Source of the DNA: a virus | IMG/VR virus record: IMGVR_UViG_3300020435_000026 | Span: 1-20,499 of that record | Direction: 5' to 3' (one strand) | DNA: 20,499 nucleotides | Part shown: positions 7,340-14,936 of the stretch, one piece after another | Layout: every line of letters starts with the position of its first letter | How positions within the stretch are numbered: the stretch's first letter is position 1 | Position numbers and translations under genes: made by a program | Notes under the pieces: generated by a model | Databases searched by the model: none | What the model was told of the DNA's origin: nothing | The model's input: the letters and a program-made list of their open reading frames with translations, nothing else

Positions 7340-8738
7340 TCTCAAGGGACTCCACCCGTGTAGTAAGTTCCTGCACGGCTTTGATGAGGGGTGCCATCAA
7401 GTCTATGTAGTTTAGGTTCCTGAAGCCTCCCTCATCTATCGTAACCAAACTGTTGTCTGCAACACTCTGCTCGGCGCAGAGTGCCTCAACATCCTGTGCC
7501 ACGATTCCCCAGCGGCGACTTGCTGGGTCATTCCTAAAGGTGTAAGACTGAGGCAGCAACCCATTGACAAAGTTGAGGCCGGGAACTGCATCAAAGTCTT
7601 GCTTTAAGTCTCTGTCTGAGTAGTTATTAGTAGACTGATAGTAAGACACAACGGCGTAAACGCCTGACCATCTGTTATTCCAACCCCCACAAGTCCAAGT
7701 GTTGTTTGTGTTAGGCCAGATGGACCCAGTGACTAGCGAGGTGTAAATGAACTGATCTAGGTCGAAGTCCCACGCGTCACCCCACGGGTCTGATACGAGG
7801 TAATGTGCTGGCTTGGTGGCCCCTGCGTTGTTGGTGAGGGTCCTGATGCGAGGCCACTCGTCATTAATCGTGATCGTGCCATTGCTGTGGGACAGGCTGA
7901 CCTCAGCGTCACTGGATATGTTTATCGCTACCGTCTCAGAGTCACCGATAGGTTCAGTACTACCCGCAACCGTGAGGTTCCACGATGAAGCCCCCGTCAG
8001 GTCGATTCCACCACCAGCGTCATCGTAGACGGCTGAGACGCCAGAGTGGGTGGCATCGGTGGTGAACATCGCACCAACAATGTCCTGTACTTCTTCCTCA
8101 CTCACCCCCGAAATAGGGGCTCCCATGAGGGTCCACGTTGTGGCGTCGGTCTTTACATAGACTCTGGTCTCCCCTTGGCCGGGGGTCATGTTGGAGTCAA
8201 TGCGGATCTCGCCAATGGCACCAACAGCAGAGCCGGGGGTAGACGTGACTACTGTGGGGTTGGCCTGTGGGAGGATGAGCACACGCTTGTCCACGATGGA
8301 CGCAGCAGTAATGTCCGTAGCCCCGGCGGCATAGTACACCGCTGCCAGCAACATGGAGTTGGGCATCGAAGAAGAGTCGTTGTAATCGGGATACAGCGCA
8401 TTAGTAGCGCTCTCACCACCGTTAGCCACGGTGCCCTCCAGCACAGTGGCACTGAAGGTGCTACCTGCCTTCTGGATCAAGACCAGAACGAACTTGGCGT
8501 TGCTACCAGAGGATGGCTGAGAGAAGTTAAGGACAGTGTCCGTAGAGATACTAAAGTATTCTCCAAGGAGGAACCCCGTGATAGCACCCACAGTGACAGT
8601 GTTTGTCGCTGTGCGTGTCACAGCACCCCCGGTTACCACACCGGAAGTACGATCTCCCAAGTTCTGAAAGTCACCCTTGTCAGGCTCTGCCTGATCGGCA
8701 TGGGTGGTGTCTGGGCGGTTAGGAACCGTGAAGGCCAT
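7332..8738 (-). CDS. Fibre protein with C-terminal S74 intramolecular chaperone
   Basis: 468 residues. The last 95 residues match the peptidase S74 / endosialidase chaperone domain. Ser374-Asp-Arg-Asp-Leu-Lys379 gives the Ser and Lys spaced by five, as in the autocleavage site of phage endosialidase. It is followed by Trp-Gly-Ile-Val-Ala-Gln-Asp-Val-Glu and a C-terminal helix. In this family the domain trimerises the fibre and then cuts itself off before the Ser. The N-terminal 370 residues are Ser/Thr/Gly/Val-rich with beta-repeat character, and Trp- and Asn-rich near 330-365, probably the receptor- or surface-binding part. The gene lies between capsid and neck genes, so the product may be a head fibre or neck appendage instead of a baseplate tail fibre. 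An AGG ribosome site precedes the start. Confidence 0.85.
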   Translation of the reverse strand: MAFTVPNRPDTTHADQAEPDKGDFQNLGDRTSGVVTGGAVTRTATNTVTVGAITGFLLGEYFSISTDTVLNFSQPSSGSNAKFVLVLIQKAGSTFSATVLEGTVANGGESATNALYPDYNDSSSMPNSMLLAAVYYAAGATDITAASIVDKRVLILPQANPTVVTSTPGSAVGAIGEIRIDSNMTPGQGETRVYVKTDATTWTLMGAPISGVSEEEVQDIVGAMFTTDATHSGVSAVYDDAGGGIDLTGASSWNLTVAGSTEPIGDSETVAINISSDAEVSLSHSNGTITINDEWPRIRTLTNNAGATKPAHYLVSDPWGDAWDFDLDQFIYTSLVTGSIWPNTNNTWTCGGWNNRWSGVYAVVSYYQSTNNYSDRDLKQDFDAVPGLNFVNGLLPQSYTFRNDPASRRWGIVAQDVEALCAEQSVADNSLVTIDEGGFRNLNYIDLMAPLIKAVQELTTRVESLENG

Positions 8739-8746
8739 GTCCTACC

Positions 8747-9055
8747 TCATGCGAGAGTATCGTAGATGTTTCCGCTCCCACGCAGATAGTTAAACAGGTC
8801 TGATGGGAGTTCATAGTACTCCCCATCGGTAAAGTCCCAAGGCGTTCCGTTGTAGTACATGCGCCAAGTGCCCTTAACGCGAGCACGCTTAGTAGCAGGC
8901 TCCACAACGACGGTTTCCTCAACCACCTCTGCGGCTTTAGCCGGAGCCTTCTTCTTGGCAGGAGCCTTCTTTGGCTTGGGGGCCTCTTCGACCTCTGCTA
9001 CCTCTTCAACCTCTTCGATTTCTTCTACTTCTTCTACTTCGGTTTCTTCTGACAT
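8747..9055 (-). CDS. Low-complexity acidic protein next to the capsid gene
   Basis: 102 residues in three parts. Residues 2-24 are nearly all Glu and Val. Residues 26-40 are a Lys/Ala/Pro stretch with two Lys-Ala-Pro-Ala-Lys units. Residues about 60-102 look folded: Lys-Gly-Thr-Trp-Arg-Met-Tyr-Tyr-Asn-Gly, then Pro-Trp-Asp-Phe-Thr-Asp-Gly, then Leu-Pro-Ser-Asp-Leu-Phe. The C-terminal part resembles small structural proteins encoded after the major capsid protein, so a capsid decoration or head-completion role is plausible but not shown. The start lies 13 bases after GGAAAGG, and a candidate promoter stands upstream at 9144-9129. Confidence 0.7.
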   Translation of the reverse strand: MSEETEVEEVEEIEEVEEVAEVEEAPKPKKAPAKKKAPAKAAEVVEETVVVEPATKRARVKGTWRMYYNGTPWDFTDGEYYELPSDLFNYLRGSGNIYDTLA

Positions 9056-9128
9056 TTTGAACTACGGGCCTTTCCGATAGGTGAATCAATCGTGTAACGA
9101 GGGGATAGGGCACGTAGGCCCCGTCCCC

Positions 9129-9144
9129 CCGCAACACTATACCA
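9129..9144 (-). promoter_or_regulatory. Candidate extended -10 promoter after the capsid gene
   Basis: On the minus strand TGG-TATAGT (9144-9136) gives an extended -10 element with a near-consensus hexamer. I see no -35 match, which is common for extended -10 promoters. A start near 9129 would leave a leader of about 74 bases before the 102-aa gene. The 97-base gap between the capsid gene and this gene is otherwise large for this operon. Confidence 0.4.
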
Positions 9145-9152
9145 AATCGCAA

Positions 9153-10247
9153 CTAGGCGATTGCACCACCAAGCGTGTTGATGACGACTCGTGACTCGCT
9201 CGTGATAACACCGAAGCCCCAGATGGCGTACCATGCTAGGCCGTGCTCACGCCCGAAGTCAATCACGCCACCGTCGCGCAACTCGACCGGCAAGGCGATA
9301 GCCTGACCGAAGGAGTTGTCGCCAATCATAATGGCGTTGTAACCGGTAGACAGTGGCTGGACACCGGAAGCGCTGGAGTTTGCGTCCAACGCAGTGATGT
9401 CTTCCAGCGGAGTTGTCAGACCCTGTGTGACCTGAGTGGTCTCAATGAAGACCACATCGTACAGGCGACCGATTTCACCGAGCATGAAGTTGCCGGGTGC
9501 GGCATACTTCGTGACCTCAATGAACTCGGGCCAGTCACGCAGTGAACGGCTCTGGCTCGGGTGGACGAAGCACACGTAGGTGTCGCCCAACCGGGGGATG
9601 TTCTCCGAAGCCAGTGTCTCAACCGCATCCTTGATGGTTGTGGGTGAGAGATAGCCCGGTGCATCCACCGTACCGATGGTGCCGCCATCGTATGGCGAAA
9701 CCGTGGTACGAGCACCAGCAGCCTTGGTCCGACCGAAGGTGACCGACGGAGCAACCGCCGAACCTCCACCGAACGGGATACCGGCAGCATACAGGGTGTT
9801 ACGTGCTTCAATGTCCATCGACTGGGCCATGTGACGGCCAAGTAGACGTGAGGACGAAGCCATCACGTCATCGAAGGAAGCATTGAGGAGCAACTCAGTA
9901 ACTGAGATCGCCTGACCACGCTCAGAGACAGTAATCTGAATCTGGCTAGCCGAAAGGGCGGTCGGCTCCATACGGGTACCTTCCGTCAGGGTCGCACCAG
10001 TACTCTGGTCAACCGTGAGGTTGGTATAACGCATGAAGTTGACGGTGAGACCCGGCATGACACCGAGTTCCGTCTTTTTAACAGCGAACTGCTCAAAGCG
10101 AAGAACAGGCATAGCCTGAAACAAGATTTCCTTGCTCCAGATAGTCTGAATCGCAGGAGTCAGCGCTGTGTCTGACGAGTAGCCCGTAAGCGACGACTGG
10201 TCAGCCGCCGTAGTAATCGAGCCACCCGAAGGAGCAGGCAGGGCCAT
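9153..10247 (-). CDS. Major capsid protein, N4 gp56-type
   Basis: 364 residues. The ATG has a perfect GGAGGAA site five bases upstream, the strongest in the window, as expected for the most abundant virion protein. Residues 49-58, Leu-Arg-Phe-Glu-Gln-Phe-Ala-Val-Lys-Lys, match the opening signature of the N4 gp56 capsid family. A Leu-Thr-Glu-Gly-Thr turn, a Ser-Glu-Arg-Gly strand, a Phe-Val-His-Pro-Ser segment and Gly-Glu-Ile-Gly-Arg follow, all typical of this HK97-fold group. It forms the icosahedral shell on the scaffold encoded just upstream. No N-terminal propeptide is obvious. Confidence 0.9.
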   Translation of the reverse strand: MALPAPSGGSITTAADQSSLTGYSSDTALTPAIQTIWSKEILFQAMPVLRFEQFAVKKTELGVMPGLTVNFMRYTNLTVDQSTGATLTEGTRMEPTALSASQIQITVSERGQAISVTELLLNASFDDVMASSSRLLGRHMAQSMDIEARNTLYAAGIPFGGGSAVAPSVTFGRTKAAGARTTVSPYDGGTIGTVDAPGYLSPTTIKDAVETLASENIPRLGDTYVCFVHPSQSRSLRDWPEFIEVTKYAAPGNFMLGEIGRLYDVVFIETTQVTQGLTTPLEDITALDANSSASGVQPLSTGYNAIMIGDNSFGQAIALPVELRDGGVIDFGREHGLAWYAIWGFGVITSESRVVINTLGGAIA

Positions 10248-10285
10248 AGGGATTCCTCCGTTAGGGAACTATAGGGTTCTGTTGT

Positions 10286-11092
10286 TTAAAAGCGGCTTTG
10301 TGAAGGCCGCGCCTTGAGGAGCCTGTCCCGCATTTGCATATACTGTTCCATCGGCATGTTGCGGATGTCCTCCGCTGACAATGTCTGCTGCTCCGTCTGA
10401 GTTTCCATTGGCCCAACTGGGGGAGCCGTTACCGGTGACCCCCGCAAACCACTCGGTTGAGTGGACTGCTGGATTGATTCCAGTATAGCACTACTGCGAT
10501 CTTTAAGTATCGCAATAGAGTTATCAATCTCATCCTCAGTAGTACCTGAGGCGAGATCACGTAGTTCAGGAATGATGTACTCCTCCTCTTCCACCATGCG
10601 GCGTCCAAGGTAGGTCTCCAGTTCTCGGTACCGTCGTTCCTTCTCCAACATCGCTTCTTGAGAAGCACGCTCCTCTTCGATCTTGGCGAGACGGCCTTCC
10701 CATTCCGTTTCTACTACCTTCAGTTTCTCATCGAACTCAGTCTCACGCTTGGTGATGAGTTCCTTAGCGCTCAGTTCTTCGTCTTCGCGCTTCCTGATAG
10801 CGTCGGACTCAGCCTTGGCAAGCCTTGCTGCCTCGGCCTTGCTCACTTCGCTCTCATTAGACAGCGTAGACAGTTGATCCTCAAGGGACTTGACTCGTCC
10901 ATCGGAGTCCTCAAGCCTCTTGTACAACTTATCCTTTTCCTGCTGTCTGATCTTTTCCACGTCGTCCTCTGTGAATGTGCGTGATGCGGCGGCTTCTTCA
11001 GTGCCGACGGCAAATGCTGTGTCCACAACTTCAGACGTGTCAGTGGCCTCCTGAGCAGGAGGCACTACTACTGTTTCGGTATTCTCTGCCAT
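10286..11092 (-). CDS. Capsid scaffolding protein
   Basis: 268 residues, very rich in Glu, Lys, Arg and Ala. Residues about 35-175 form a long predicted coiled coil with few breaks. A Pro/Gly/Thr-rich linker follows, then a C-terminal helix (Ser-Ala-Glu-Asp-Ile-Arg onward) ending in a basic tail. The design of acidic N terminus, coiled coil and basic C-terminal capsid-binding helix, placed between portal and capsid, is the standard scaffold pattern. No protease motif is present, so a separate protease domain is not fused. The ribosome site AAGGA lies six bases before the ATG. Confidence 0.85.
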   Translation of the reverse strand: MAENTETVVVPPAQEATDTSEVVDTAFAVGTEEAAASRTFTEDDVEKIRQQEKDKLYKRLEDSDGRVKSLEDQLSTLSNESEVSKAEAARLAKAESDAIRKREDEELSAKELITKRETEFDEKLKVVETEWEGRLAKIEEERASQEAMLEKERRYRELETYLGRRMVEEEEYIIPELRDLASGTTEDEIDNSIAILKDRSSAILESIQQSTQPSGLRGSPVTAPPVGPMETQTEQQTLSAEDIRNMPMEQYMQMRDRLLKARPSQSRF

Positions 11093-11139
11093 AACTGTTC
11101 CTTCTGTGGTTTGGCTAATACTATCTTGGGTAGTTGAAC

Positions 11140-12816
11140 TTATTTCTCGTCACCTGAGGGAACACGACGCTGGGCGAACCTAGCCCCGTATGCCCGATGT
11201 ACCAATTTATCTAACAACAAGGGATCAGCACCATCAACCATCGGGCCCGGTAGTACCGGCTCACCCGATTCAGGATCGGTGCCACCACCACCGGGAGGCT
11301 CCGCGCCTTCTGCGGGAAGCATTCCAGTGGCAGCAAAGATAGCCTGCTGAATCTGGGCGTTGAACATCTCCAACGTACCGGAATCCAGAGCATCATCCAT
11401 CTGTTCCTCAAATACCTCAGACATCTTCTCGTTCGGGAACTCTTCCCCGAGTATCTTGAGAGCCCCACGCTTGGACTCCAGTCCAAGTGCGAGTTTAGCC
11501 TGAATCTCATTGAGAGAAATCAATACGTCCACTGGCAGCGGTTCGGGCCAGTGGCATGTGGTCAAGTAGGTCAGCGGGTCAGCCGGGTCCAGTTCAATAG
11601 CGTTGTCCTTCTCCGGCATATCGGACACGGAAGCGTCGTACACCAGCATGTGAGGCTCAAACACGGCTGCTGTACGAATAACGATCTCGTTTACTCTCTC
11701 CAAACCTTTGGTGAAGTGAGCCTTCTTCATCTTGTAGCGGTTCATCATTGGCTGGTACTGAATAGCCAGCGCAACACCGCTCGTGTTAGAAATGGGCTGG
11801 GTCTGCCCGAGCGCTGTTTCAGGCACACCAGTAATCTCGTGCATGGTGCGCTTAATGTGTTGGATGTACTCCAGTGCCCCAGCCATCTCACCCCGTGATT
11901 CAAGGTTAAAGACGTTACTGTCCTTGGGCAGCCCAGCCCAGACCTTCTTAGGACCACGCTCCAACTGACTGGCCTTGGCTCCCGTGATGATAGTCACTGG
12001 AGCAGCGTGGTAGTTAATGATGTCTGATACTTCAGCCATCTTCTCATTCAGTTCTCTGTTCAGAGGAATGATGTCCCAAATGTCACTCTGACCCCACGGT
12101 GACGACGAGATAGTCGTGTTGGGGATGTGAACGATTGGGATATGGCCGATGGCGTTGGGGTAGGTGTCCACCAACTCATCGTTGATGTACTGCTCCACTG
12201 TGTCATCAGTGATGATTTCAGTGAAGGTGTACACCTGACGAGTGCCCTCTGAGGCTGTGCCCCAGAACCGGTACTTCAACTTAAACCGAAGAAGCCTAGT
12301 CCTGTCATGGGGGTGATACTCAGGGAAACAGTGTGCCGGGTTGAGTGGCAGAATGCGAATCTTACCCGGGATGGGGATGCCAATGGGGTCCACGTAGGGC
12401 TCCTCATAGGCAACCTTGACGAAGCAGTCTCCTGTGACACCGGCCAACTGGCCCATCTCCCAGAGGACATGCTCCTTGTTGTTGTGCTGCTCCCACACCT
12501 TGTTTAGCAGGTGCGGGATAATAGCGTTGTTCTGCTCCGGTGCCCGGAACTGGATGCTCTTACCAAAGCAGAAGTTAGTGATGTAGTCCGACATTGTGCG
12601 GACGTAGTTCAGGTAGAACTGGGACTCACCGAACTCTCGGCGGTATGCCCAGTGGTGTCCGAGGTACCACGCCCACGCTGCCGAGTAACGGTTCAGACGT
12701 GGGCCGTGGACCTCAAACTCCTCGTCGGCTAGTTCAACTAACCCGAGGGGGGAGATAGCGACGGTTAGATCACTGGCCGACGCACGATAAGATGGTGACC
12801 AGAAATCAACAGCCAT
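11140..12816 (-). CDS. Portal protein, SPP1 gp6-like
   Basis: 558 residues. The N-terminal part has Tyr-Leu-Asn-Tyr-Val-Arg-Thr-Met-Ser-Asp-Tyr-Ile and a Trp-Glu-Met-Gly-Gln-Leu-Ala-Gly-Val-Thr-Gly-Asp segment typical of the SPP1 gp6-type portal family. The middle has strand-rich wing segments and an Asp-Ile-Ile-Pro-Leu-Asn-Arg-Glu-Leu-Asn helix. The C-terminal 80 residues are Pro/Gly-rich with a basic end. Twelve copies form the ring at one capsid vertex through which the terminase pumps DNA. The gene stands directly before the scaffold. The ribosome site is weak, and the 70 bases upstream carry an unusual inverted repeat (12844-12883). Confidence 0.9.
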   Translation of the reverse strand: MAVDFWSPSYRASASDLTVAISPLGLVELADEEFEVHGPRLNRYSAAWAWYLGHHWAYRREFGESQFYLNYVRTMSDYITNFCFGKSIQFRAPEQNNAIIPHLLNKVWEQHNNKEHVLWEMGQLAGVTGDCFVKVAYEEPYVDPIGIPIPGKIRILPLNPAHCFPEYHPHDRTRLLRFKLKYRFWGTASEGTRQVYTFTEIITDDTVEQYINDELVDTYPNAIGHIPIVHIPNTTISSSPWGQSDIWDIIPLNRELNEKMAEVSDIINYHAAPVTIITGAKASQLERGPKKVWAGLPKDSNVFNLESRGEMAGALEYIQHIKRTMHEITGVPETALGQTQPISNTSGVALAIQYQPMMNRYKMKKAHFTKGLERVNEIVIRTAAVFEPHMLVYDASVSDMPEKDNAIELDPADPLTYLTTCHWPEPLPVDVLISLNEIQAKLALGLESKRGALKILGEEFPNEKMSEVFEEQMDDALDSGTLEMFNAQIQQAIFAATGMLPAEGAEPPGGGGTDPESGEPVLPGPMVDGADPLLLDKLVHRAYGARFAQRRVPSGDEK

Positions 12817-12843
12817 GTATCACACCCGGGGAGAGACTACTTG

Positions 12844-12883
12844 CTATCAGTATACACGATAACGTGAGTCAGTATAACGATAG
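12844..12883. repeat. Nested inverted repeat upstream of the portal gene
   Basis: CTATCAGTATAC (12844-12855) faces GTATAACGATAG (12872-12883): ten of twelve positions pair. Inside lies CACG-ATAA-CGTG (12855-12866), a perfect four-base hairpin. On the minus strand the arms include two TATACT hexamers that could serve as -10 elements. There is no T-tract, so a simple terminator is unlikely. An operator, a promoter with symmetrical control sites, or an RNA processing site are all possible. Confidence 0.5.
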
Positions 12884-12886
12884 TAG

Positions 12887-13093
12887 TTAGTCAACGAGAG
12901 AAGCGGAGCCTTTGGTGCCAACCTTGGCAGCAAACGCACCCTTCAGAACTGATAGCGCTGCGGCAACGCCAGCACTCAGAACCATTTTCCAGTTGTCGAC
13001 GCCTAGGTCTAGGACGCTGTTAGTGCCAACGGCACCAATAGCAGCCTGACCAAAGGTGGCGGCGACCCGTTCAAGTAAGTCCTTATTGAACAT
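12887..13093 (-). CDS. Holin, r1t-type
   Basis: 68 residues from the ATG at 13093, nine bases after AAGGA. The frame is open to 13132, but that start has no ribosome site. The sequence fits the r1t holin pattern: Asp-Leu-Leu-Glu-Arg-Val-Ala-Ala-Thr-Phe-Gly-Gln at the N terminus, two hydrophobic segments (about residues 15-30 and 37-57) and the ending Lys-Gly-Ser-Ala-Ser-Leu-Val. Holins of this type accumulate in the inner membrane and open it at a set time so that a lysin can reach the wall. The gene sits between the phosphoesterase and the portal, away from any visible endolysin. Confidence 0.75.
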   Translation of the reverse strand: MFNKDLLERVAATFGQAAIGAVGTNSVLDLGVDNWKMVLSAGVAAALSVLKGAFAAKVGTKGSASLVD

Positions 13094-13142
13094 GAAAGAC
13101 ATTCCTTTGTAGGGAATAGGGAACCACACCACATCAGGTGCT

Positions 13143-13160
13143 TGGGCCCATTATAGCCCA
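13143..13160 (-). promoter_or_regulatory. Candidate promoter for the holin
   Basis: A perfect TATAAT hexamer on the minus strand (13155-13150), in the gap after the phosphoesterase stop. The hexamer lies in the loop of a TGGGC/GCCCA inverted repeat. No good -35 is found. A start near 13143 would leave a leader of about 50 bases before the holin ATG. Confidence 0.35.
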
Positions 13161-13168
13161 CGATCCTG

Positions 13169-14320
13169 TTACAGATTTGTATACTCTCGTCCTCTATACA
13201 TTGCCCATCCATCCCGTATGGTCACCATCTCTAGGTTGAACTTGCCGTCGCCCTCCTCGTACTGCACCACCGACAGCCCCTGCTGCCAGTTCTCATGGCG
13301 CTTCAAGGGCCTACCATCGAGGTCAGTGCCCCCTTTTGTGGAGGGAACCGCTCCGTCAATGCGGGCCAAGCATCCGGGGGACGCTGCGATGACAGTCCTA
13401 GGTCCGTCATAGTCTTCCCGAGTCATCTCAGCCCATTCACGCCTATGTATATGTCCGTATAAAACAGATACCTTCTCACGATTCAGATAGGCGTGAGCGG
13501 TACTACCATTAGACCGGACCAGATCGCCGTGGATGACCTTAATGTGCTCGTTGATCCAGACGCAGGAGGCGGGGTACCCAGCAAGATACTCGATGTCAAA
13601 GTCGTCCAAGCGGCACAGGCTGGGGATACTCAGCACCGGCCAACTGTCTGGACGAGAACCAACACGGATACCGAAGGCTGCGGCAGCGTTGTCCAACATG
13701 AAGTTGGTCAACCTCTCCTCATGGTTGCCCGCCAGCCATTTAATCTCTGCCCCGGGGGCAGCGGCGCGCAGGGCTGCACATATTTCTGTCGCCCTGTCCA
13801 CCGACGCTTGGGTGGTCTGCTGGAAGGCTGGGGACAGGCGGTACTTACCCAACTCTGGAAGATCCAGATTGTCTCCAACCAGTACCAGCAGTTCAGGTTT
13901 GATGTCGGAAACTATCTCCAGAGACAGCGCTATGGCACCCTCATCGTGGGTTGGTTCTAGCGAGCCGTCTTTGCCCTTGAAGTATCCAATCTGCATGTCG
14001 GGAAGTACAACACAGTTCTTTAGCGATGCCTTCGATTTGGTGGCAGAACTCTTGGGAAGTTTGATCGCTGGGCCGGGTTGGATGACCGGCCACTCCGGGC
14101 CCGTTTCCCACGCCGGAGAAATCTGGATACCAACCAAGTCGTGAATCTGCGCTTCACCATCTGAATCCTTCGTTAAAGACTGATAAAGGGACACCTTCTT
14201 GATGTCCCCAATGTCTTCCAAGTCTATGTCATGGCGATCCAGTAGAGCAGCCAGTTTACCAATGGCTTGCTTGGGTGGACCCTTGTCCAGTTTGCTGGAC
14301 AGTTCGCTCATGTTACTCAT
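13169..14320 (-). CDS. Calcineurin-like metallophosphoesterase
   Basis: 383 residues from the ATG at 14320, seven bases after GAGGAG. Its start overlaps the end of the HTH gene. Metal-site motifs appear in the right order: Asp108-Met-Gln110, Gly-Asp150-Asn-Leu-Asp, Gly-Asn199-His200-Glu, His264-Gly-Asp and Gly-His290-Ile-His292. The first motif has Gln where many members have His; the other ligands are intact, so the enzyme is probably active. The first 100 residues are extra, with a short helical part. The substrate cannot be told from sequence: nucleotides, nucleic acid ends or phosphoproteins are all known for the family. Phages often carry such an enzyme, and here it neighbours HTH and holin genes. 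Confidence 0.85.
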   Translation of the reverse strand: MSNMSELSSKLDKGPPKQAIGKLAALLDRHDIDLEDIGDIKKVSLYQSLTKDSDGEAQIHDLVGIQISPAWETGPEWPVIQPGPAIKLPKSSATKSKASLKNCVVLPDMQIGYFKGKDGSLEPTHDEGAIALSLEIVSDIKPELLVLVGDNLDLPELGKYRLSPAFQQTTQASVDRATEICAALRAAAPGAEIKWLAGNHEERLTNFMLDNAAAAFGIRVGSRPDSWPVLSIPSLCRLDDFDIEYLAGYPASCVWINEHIKVIHGDLVRSNGSTAHAYLNREKVSVLYGHIHRREWAEMTREDYDGPRTVIAASPGCLARIDGAVPSTKGGTDLDGRPLKRHENWQQGLSVVQYEEGDGKFNLEMVTIRDGWAMYRGREYTNL

Positions 14321-14618
14321 TCGTCGTCTCCTCAGATCGGCAACTGCATACGTCACGGATGTGTCGTTGGATTGTCGCAGAAGATATAGGGTGACCCTGA
14401 GTGGTCAGCACGTTCGCCAACCACGCTGACGAGTAGACCTTACGCTGGCCGTTGTTGTCGTCTCCACGCACACGATCCAAGGCCCGGTCCAAGGCGTTCT
14501 GCTCTTCCTCTGCCAACCCGGAACGCACACGGGAGTACAGGCACTTACGATGTACTGGATCTCGTAAGGGGGTCTCTAGCGCTTCGACTAGAGTTACGGG
14601 AGGTAAGTCGTTCGACAC
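14313..14618 (-). CDS. Small helix-turn-helix protein
   Basis: 101 residues from the GTG at 14618, eight bases after AAGGAG. The frame extends to 14642, without a ribosome site. Residues about 65-86, Ala-Trp-Leu-Ala-Asn-Val-Leu-Thr through Ile-Gln-Arg-His, look like a helix-turn-helix with the recognition helix after 'Gly-His-Pro-Ile-Ser'. A Cys-Ser-Cys follows. I recall this layout, ending in an 'RH...C-x-C' tail, from small actinophage proteins of unknown exact role. A DNA-binding regulator or a packaging-related DNA binder are both possible. The gene end overlaps the phosphoesterase start. Confidence 0.65.
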   Translation of the reverse strand: MSNDLPPVTLVEALETPLRDPVHRKCLYSRVRSGLAEEEQNALDRALDRVRGDDNNGQRKVYSSAWLANVLTTQGHPISSATIQRHIRDVCSCRSEETTNE

Positions 14619-14654
14619 GGCATCTACTCCTTCTGCTACCACTCATGGTACACG

Positions 14655-14671
14655 ACATGACTGCCTCATGT
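14655..14671. repeat. Short perfect inverted repeat before the HTH gene
   Basis: ACATGA and TCATGT flank a five-base centre, between the end of the 85-aa gene and the start of the HTH gene. It could be an operator for the HTH protein or a small RNA hairpin. It is too short to be certain. Confidence 0.3.
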
Positions 14672-14678
14672 GGGCACG

Positions 14679-14936
14679 TCACTTCTTTGCTGCTGGTTTC
14701 CTCCGTGGAGGCTTCTTCTCCTTCACATGCCAGTCTAGGTGATCGGTGAGCCTGTCACCATTCTTGTCCACAGCCACCTTAACATCTGCGAGGGACTTCA
14801 CGAGACCTTTCAGCCTGTTAGCCACGTCAGCATGGTCCCTCTGGTTCTCATCCCGAAAGCGTCGTAAGAACAAGCCTAGCACCCCGAAGGAGCCAGTGAC
14901 CAACGCCGCCACGACAATGCCCCACGCCTCGGTCAT
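14679..14936 (-). CDS. Membrane-anchored coiled-coil protein (DUF2746-like)
   Basis: 85 residues. Residues about 5-24 form one membrane segment, followed by Arg-Arg-Phe-Arg. Residues 30-70 look like a charged helix with Asp-Arg-Leu-Thr-Asp-His-Leu-Asp-Trp-His, and the end is a Lys/Pro/Arg tail. In actinophages, small proteins with this design are found in lysis cassettes beside holins. This one may assist or regulate lysis, or act as a second holin. The ATG lies nine bases after GGAGG. Confidence 0.7.
   Translation of the reverse strand: MTEAWGIVVAALVTGSFGVLGLFLRRFRDENQRDHADVANRLKGLVKSLADVKVAVDKNGDRLTDHLDWHVKEKKPPRRKPAAKK

Noticed and set aside
8046-8765. Long plus-strand ORF of 239 codons
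   Set aside because: It lies antisense to the S74 fibre gene, whose domain is clear; the peptide has no recognisable pattern.
9090-9130. G- and C-rich tracts after the capsid gene as a terminator
   Set aside because: Only a four-base stem (GGGC/GCCC) forms and no T-tract follows.
10261-10273. TATAGT hexamer before the capsid gene
   Set aside because: It could be a -10, but has neither TGN nor a -35; I did not list it as a promoter.
13493-14144. Two long plus-strand ORFs (155 and 203 codons)
   Set aside because: Both are antisense to the metallophosphoesterase with its intact motifs; they lack ribosome sites and protein-like composition.
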